Positions 14,328-18,330 of a stretch of 18,330 nt of DNA are shown here, piece by piece. A model generated the notes under the pieces. The model was not told the origin of the DNA, made no database searches, and saw nothing but the letters and a program-made list of their open reading frames with translations. How positions within the stretch are numbered: position 1 is the stretch's first letter; the number at the start of each line of letters is the position of its first letter. The stretch covers positions 1 to 18,330 of the forward strand of contig MEUF01000002.1 of assembly GCA_001771615.1 (NCBI GenBank), written 5' to 3'. The position numbers and the translations under genes were made by a program. The stretch is from a candidate division WOR-1 bacterium RIFOXYB2_FULL_48_7 (GTDB lineage: Bacteria > Margulisbacteria > WOR-1 > O2-12-FULL-45-9 > XYB2-FULL-48-7).

Positions 14328-15263
14328 ATGGTGACATTAAAAGAGTTATCAACCAGGCCCGAACCGCTGACCGGCGGGCACAGGATGTGTCCGGGCTGCG
14401 GCGCGCCGATTATTGTCCGCCAGGTTTTGTTGGCCGCAAAAGATCCCGTGGTAGTGGTTTCTGCTACCGGCTGTTTAGAGGTCTCAACGACAATTTTCCC
14501 TTTTACTGCCTGGAAGGTCCCTTTCCTGCACAATGCTTTCGAAAACTCGGCTGCCACCGCTTCGGGAGTTGAAGCGGCTTACCATTCCCTAAAACGGCAG
14601 GGGCGGTTTGACAAGAATATTCAAATTGTGGCTTTTGGTGGAGATGGGGGGACCTATGATATCGGTTTCCAGTCGTTATCAGGGGCAATGGAGCGGGGAC
14701 ATGACCTGCTTTACGTTTGCTACAACAATGAGGCCTACATGAATACCGGCGTGCAAAGATCAGGGGCAACTCCCAAGGGGGCAACCACGACTACCGCCCC
14801 GGCTGGTAAGGTTTCGCAGGGAAAATTACAGTGGCGTAAAGACCTGACCGAAATTATGGTTGCCCACGAATTACCCTATGTTGCCCAGGCAACTACCGGC
14901 AACTGGGCCGATCTGACGAAAAAAGCTGAAAAAGCCTTTGCTACCCGTGGCCCGAAATTTATCAATGTCTTGCAGCCCTGCCGGCTAGGCTGGGGATATC
15001 GGCCAGAAGATACCGCTGTGCTGGGCCGCCTGGCTTTTGAAACCTGCTTTTGGCCGATATATGAGGTTGAAAACGGTGTTTACAAGGTTACCAAACCCAG
15101 GGACAAGAAACCGGTAGCTGAATTCCTTAAAACTCAAGAACGATTCCGGCACCTCTTTAAACCTGGGAATGAACAACTGCTGGCCGATATCCAACAGGGT
15201 GTGGATGCCCATTGGGCTAAATTACTAGCCAAAGAAGCCATGACGGCGGGGGTAAAAAAATGA
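14328..15263 (+). CDS. porB: 2-oxoacid:ferredoxin oxidoreductase, beta subunit (TPP and 4Fe-4S)
   Basis: A 311-residue beta subunit. Cys21 and Cys24 (MCPGCGAP), Cys49 (SATGCLEVS) and Cys218 (LQPCRLGW) are the four ligands expected for the catalytic-site 4Fe-4S cluster. The TPP diphosphate motif runs from GDGGTYDIG to YNNEAYMNTG. The pattern ATPKGATTT and the Cys218 region match pyruvate-type beta subunits, which favours pyruvate as substrate, though 2-oxoisovalerate enzymes are close relatives. A GGGAGTGAGAG ribosome site precedes the ATG. Its stop overlaps the HU gene ATG by four bases (ATGA), so the enzyme and the chromatin protein share a transcript. Confidence 0.95.
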   Translation: MVTLKELSTRPEPLTGGHRMCPGCGAPIIVRQVLLAAKDPVVVVSATGCLEVSTTIFPFTAWKVPFLHNAFENSAATASGVEAAYHSLKRQGRFDKNIQIVAFGGDGGTYDIGFQSLSGAMERGHDLLYVCYNNEAYMNTGVQRSGATPKGATTTTAPAGKVSQGKLQWRKDLTEIMVAHELPYVAQATTGNWADLTKKAEKAFATRGPKFINVLQPCRLGWGYRPEDTAVLGRLAFETCFWPIYEVENGVYKVTKPRDKKPVAEFLKTQERFRHLFKPGNEQLLADIQQGVDAHWAKLLAKEAMTAGVKK

Positions 15264-15538
15264 ACAAAAAACAATTGGCCGGAAAAGTTGCTGCCAAATC
15301 TGATTTGACCAAAGCTGATGCCGAAAGATTGATCGATTTGATCCTTAACCAGGTGTCTGATGCGCTGATCAAAGGTGAAAAGGTCCGCCTGGTCGGTTTT
15401 GGCAACTTTGTTGTGCGCAAACGCAAGGGACGGATTGGCCGCAATCCGCAAACCGGAGACAAGATCACTATTGGTGAATCAATTGCCCCGGCTTTTGTTC
15501 CCGGTATCAACCTTAAAAAAGCTATTAAATCCAAGTAA
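15260..15538 (+). CDS. hup: HU-family nucleoid DNA-binding protein
   Basis: A 92-residue HU/IHF-family protein. The N-terminal dimerising helices (MNKKQLAGKVAAKSDLTKAD and following) lead to VRLVGFGNFVVRKRKGRIGRNPQTG, with the conserved DNA-arm RNPQTG motif; Pro63 is the residue that intercalates into DNA in characterised HU/IHF. The tail PAFVPGINLKKAIK is typical. It acts as a homodimer that bends and compacts DNA. A GGGGG ribosome site lies just upstream. It overlaps the beta subunit gene by four bases and the next ATG by one base (TAATG), so it is embedded in an operon rather than being separately transcribed. HU versus IHF cannot be fully separated by eye. Confidence 0.95.
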   Translation: MNKKQLAGKVAAKSDLTKADAERLIDLILNQVSDALIKGEKVRLVGFGNFVVRKRKGRIGRNPQTGDKITIGESIAPAFVPGINLKKAIKSK

Positions 15539-17052
15539 TGGAAAAAATAAACGAAGATTTGGGCAAACTGCTCGATGTTTTGCCTACCCGCATTAAACCA
15601 AGCCTGATCAATCATCCGCATGTCGATAAGCTTATCGAAATCGTGCTTGATTTGGGTAAACTGCCCGAAGGGCGCTTTCCCGGAGAAATCTTTTACTGTC
15701 CTGGAGAGCTGGTCTCTCAACAGGATATTGATTTTATCTTGGGGCAGGTGGGCTCCTTTACTTCTGATAACCGGGCGGGAATCGAGCGGACACTGCACAG
15801 GATTTCCTGCATGCGTAACCGGACCGGCAAGATCATCGGCCTGACCTGCCGGGTTGGCCGCTCCATTGTCGGGACAATCGATATCATCCGCGATGTCATT
15901 GAATCAGGAAAAAATATTCTTTTTATGGGCCCTCCGGGGATTGGTAAGACCACTAAGTTGCGCGAAGCGGCCCGGGTCTTGAGCGATGATTTTTCTCGCC
16001 GGGTGATTGTAGTTGATACTTCCAACGAAATTGCTGGAGATGGCGATATTCCACATCCGGCGATCGGTAAAGCCCGTCGCATGCAGGTCCCTTCTCCGGA
16101 ACATCAGCACAAGGTTATGATCGAGGCGGTAGAAAACCATATGCCGGAAGTGATAATTGTCGATGAAATCGGGACTGAGGCAGAAGCGCTGGCCTGCCGG
16201 ACCATTGCTGAACGAGGAGTGCAGTTGATCGGGACAGCCCACGGGAACCAGCTGGATAATATTATCAGTAACCCCACCTTGTCTGATTTGGCGGGCGGGA
16301 TCCAATCGGTCATTTTGGGTGATGAAGAAGCCAAACGCCGCCGGACCCAGAAGGCGATCCTGGAGAGGAAGGCGCCGCCGACTTTTGATATTGCCATTGA
16401 GATCAGGGAACGGGATACTTTTGCCATTTATCAAGATGTGGCCAAAGCGGTAGATGACCTATTACGCGGCAAGCAACCCCAGCCGGAGATCAGGGTCAGG
16501 AATTCTGAAGGGAAGATTGAGATCAAACAAAAAGCCAAAGAGTATATGCCGGAACCAAGTGTCCAGGAGGTTGAGGATTCGGAAGCGCTTAAATCAACCG
16601 ATGTTACCAGAATATATCCTTTTGGCGTCAATAAAAATGTCCTGGAGCGGGGTTTGCGTACGCTGATGCTGCCGGCCATTGTCGCTCCGACAATGGATGA
16701 AGCCGACATTATTTTGACCGTCAAATCAAAGTCGCGTCCCGGGACAAAAATAATGGTTTTAGCGGAGCAGCACAACATTCCGGTCCACATTATAAAGAAT
16801 AATGTTTCTTCCCAGATCCTTAAATTCCTTAAGTTTTATTTCAGAGTCGGCGGCAAAGAGAATGCCGAGGAATTGGCCTTGCGTGAAGTTGAAGAGGCGG
16901 TGGAAGAGATAAAGAATTCCCACAAATCGATTGATTTGAACCCGCAAAATGCTTATTTGCGGCGGATTCAGCACCAGCGGGCCAGTGAATTAGGCATTCA
17001 TTCGGAATCGGTTGGGGAAGAGCCCAAACGGCGGGTTAAGCTTTATCCATAA
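15538..17052 (+). CDS. Ycf45/SpoIIIAA-like AAA ATPase with C-terminal R3H domain
   Basis: A 504-residue P-loop ATPase of the Ycf45 group. After an ~110-residue N-terminal region (containing the family's FTSDNRAGIERTLHRIS and ISCMRNRTG segments) comes the ATPase: Walker A GPPGIGKTT (131-139), the DTSNEIAGDGDIPHPAIG loop, Walker B VIIVDEIG with Asp209-Glu210, and GTAHGNQLDNII. A linker is followed by a second globular part (about 360-430, VLERGLRTLMLPAIV) and an R3H-type nucleic-acid-binding end with RRIQH (475-479, fitting RxxxH), the HSESVGEEPKRRV segment and the C-terminus. It probably binds single-stranded nucleic acid and hydrolyses ATP; the cellular role is not established. It starts on the last base of the HU stop, and its end overlaps nadB by 17 bp tail to tail. 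Confidence 0.9.
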   Translation: MEKINEDLGKLLDVLPTRIKPSLINHPHVDKLIEIVLDLGKLPEGRFPGEIFYCPGELVSQQDIDFILGQVGSFTSDNRAGIERTLHRISCMRNRTGKIIGLTCRVGRSIVGTIDIIRDVIESGKNILFMGPPGIGKTTKLREAARVLSDDFSRRVIVVDTSNEIAGDGDIPHPAIGKARRMQVPSPEHQHKVMIEAVENHMPEVIIVDEIGTEAEALACRTIAERGVQLIGTAHGNQLDNIISNPTLSDLAGGIQSVILGDEEAKRRRTQKAILERKAPPTFDIAIEIRERDTFAIYQDVAKAVDDLLRGKQPQPEIRVRNSEGKIEIKQKAKEYMPEPSVQEVEDSEALKSTDVTRIYPFGVNKNVLERGLRTLMLPAIVAPTMDEADIILTVKSKSRPGTKIMVLAEQHNIPVHIIKNNVSSQILKFLKFYFRVGGKENAEELALREVEEAVEEIKNSHKSIDLNPQNAYLRRIQHQRASELGIHSESVGEEPKRRVKLYP

Positions 17053-18330
17053 GCTGGTAGACCAGGTGCTTTTTCCAGTGCTGGTCATCGCGAGCCGGAA
17101 AATCGGCCCGAAAATGTCCCCCTCTTGATTCCTGGCGATCGAGTGCCCCGCGGGTGGTCAATTGGGCCACCAACAACATATTCTTTAATTCCAATTCCTC
17201 TGGAGCGATTGTTTTATCAGGTAACTGTTTTTCCACTCTTGCCAGCTTATGCTGGGCTTCCTGGAGACTACTGGCCGAGCGTATGATGCCGACCCCATGC
17301 CACATGGCGGTTTTGATGACTAATTTAAGACGAGATATTTCTATCTGGCTCAATCTTGGTTTGGCATAATTAATGTTCGGTGTTTTTGGGTCTGCTTCTG
17401 GCTTGAAGTTTCTTATTTCGCGATCAGCTGTTAACGCAGCCCTGTAGCCAAAAACCAGCCCTTCGAGCAGTGAATTTGAAGCCAGTCGATTGGCTCCATG
17501 TACGCCGGTAGAGGCGCATTCCCCAGCGGCGAGCAGCCCGGGAATATTGGTCATGGCCTTGAGATCGGTTTTTATCCCTCCCATAAAATAGTGGGCAGCC
17601 GGCGCGACAGGAATATTGTCTTTGGTGATATCCAAGCATCTCTCCAGACAGGTCCGATAGATCATCGGGAAACGGTGCTTGATTTTATCAGGATTTATCT
17701 CTTTGAGCGAAAGGAAGACATGGTCATCATTGGTTTCTTTCATTTCATTGAAAATAGCCCGCGCTACGATATCGCGCGGTGCCAGCTCCATATGGGTATG
17801 ATATTTTTCCATAAAGCGTTCGCCGCGATTGTTGAGCAAAACTCCGCCTTCTCCCCGGACCGCTTCCGAAATTAAAAATTGGGGTAGGGCGACAATGTCT
17901 TCGAATTGTTTAAATTGGACCAGGGCAGTGGGATGAAACTGGATAAATTCCATGTCGGTAACAGCGGCGCCAGCCCGGTAGGCCATGGCGACCCCGTCGC
18001 CGACGGCAAAGGCAGGATTGGTCGTATAAAGATAGACCTGGCAGACCCCCCCGGTGGCCAGGAGGACAACTTTTGCATTGTAAGTGACAATCTCTCCACT
18101 TTTCTGGTCATAAGCGGTGGCGCCAAAACAACGTCCGTTCCTGATCAATAAATCGAACCCCATTACCTGCTGGTCAATTTGCACCTTTTTCTCCGCGACA
18201 ACCCGGCGTCCCAAAGTCTTTTCAATTTCTGCGCCGGTTTCATCTCCTGCGTGAAGGATCCTCCTTCTTTTATGGGCTCCTTCCAAGGTTAGGGCAAACT
18301 GGGTGCCGCCAGCTTCGGTTTCCGCCCGGT
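17036..18330 (-). CDS. nadB: L-aspartate oxidase NadB, C-terminal ~430 residues (5' end outside window)
   Basis: A flavoprotein that oxidises L-aspartate to iminoaspartate, the first step of de novo NAD synthesis; in anaerobes fumarate usually re-oxidises the FAD. The frame is open to the window edge, and the residues before the TTG at 18286 (GGTQFALT) fit the family, so the true start lies beyond 18330. Visible: KRRRILHAGDETG, the FAD-domain strand VVLLATGG, FIQFHPTAL, the active-site SEAVRGEGG, HGANRLASNSLLEGLVFG near the FAD-closing region, and the C-terminal helical domain ending HWKKHLVYQLM. The N-terminal GxGxxG FAD motif is outside the window. Fumarate reductase/SDH flavoproteins are related, but the HGANRLASNSLLEG form and length point to NadB. 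Its stop lies inside the end of the R3H ATPase gene. Confidence 0.93.
   Translation of the reverse strand, partial: RAETEAGGTQFALTLEGAHKRRRILHAGDETGAEIEKTLGRRVVAEKKVQIDQQVMGFDLLIRNGRCFGATAYDQKSGEIVTYNAKVVLLATGGVCQVYLYTTNPAFAVGDGVAMAYRAGAAVTDMEFIQFHPTALVQFKQFEDIVALPQFLISEAVRGEGGVLLNNRGERFMEKYHTHMELAPRDIVARAIFNEMKETNDDHVFLSLKEINPDKIKHRFPMIYRTCLERCLDITKDNIPVAPAAHYFMGGIKTDLKAMTNIPGLLAAGECASTGVHGANRLASNSLLEGLVFGYRAALTADREIRNFKPEADPKTPNINYAKPRLSQIEISRLKLVIKTAMWHGVGIIRSASSLQEAQHKLARVEKQLPDKTIAPEELELKNMLLVAQLTTRGALDRQESRGGHFRADFPARDDQHWKKHLVYQLMDKA

Noticed and set aside
18284..18286. TTG as the start of nadB
   Set aside because: The frame stays open to the window edge with family-like residues, and the essential N-terminal FAD-binding motif is missing, so this is an internal codon of a truncated gene.

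Overview
The window is bacterial chromosomal DNA, gene-dense on both strands, with no gene-free stretch over 300 bases. It holds 16 protein genes, two of them cut by the window edges. I see no tRNA, rRNA, CRISPR array, transposase or phage gene. A four-subunit ferredoxin-dependent 2-oxoacid oxidoreductase, a QueH-type queuosine enzyme, a B12/radical SAM enzyme and a Ycf45-like R3H ATPase suggest an anaerobic, probably uncultivated lineage. A candidate phylum near Cyanobacteria (Margulisbacteria/Saganbacteria-like) is my guess from gene content only.

Left part (1-2635): the 3' end of queH; a large membrane PAS-GAF sensor with no visible output domain; and greA, whose extended -10 box lies inside the end of the sensor gene.

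Middle part (2705-10906): a possible sensory/biosynthetic block. A GAF-like plus GNAT-like protein of unknown function is tightly coupled to a B12-binding-type radical SAM protein. A strong promoter then precedes two tandem paralogous histidine kinases (7TM-GAF-HisKA-HATPase). A single-domain response regulator is encoded convergently and overlaps the end of the second kinase by 32 bp. The two kinase genes end in a 99-bp tract that differs at one base although the rest of the genes has diverged, which suggests gene conversion or recent recombination.

Right part (10969-17052): one compact rightward operon of recR, a Yip1-like membrane protein, the oxidoreductase subunits in the order gamma-delta-alpha-beta, a HU-family protein and an R3H-domain ATPase. 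Most junctions overlap or are separated by a few bases. The truncated nadB (L-aspartate oxidase) converges on it with a 17-bp overlap.

The most striking regulatory signal is recurrent: at greA, the first kinase and recR a TATAAT box ends 7-8 bases before the start codon with no Shine-Dalgarno between, and the response regulator has a weaker version. This points to leaderless or near-leaderless mRNAs at transcription-unit starts, while several genes inside operons have ordinary ribosome binding sites.
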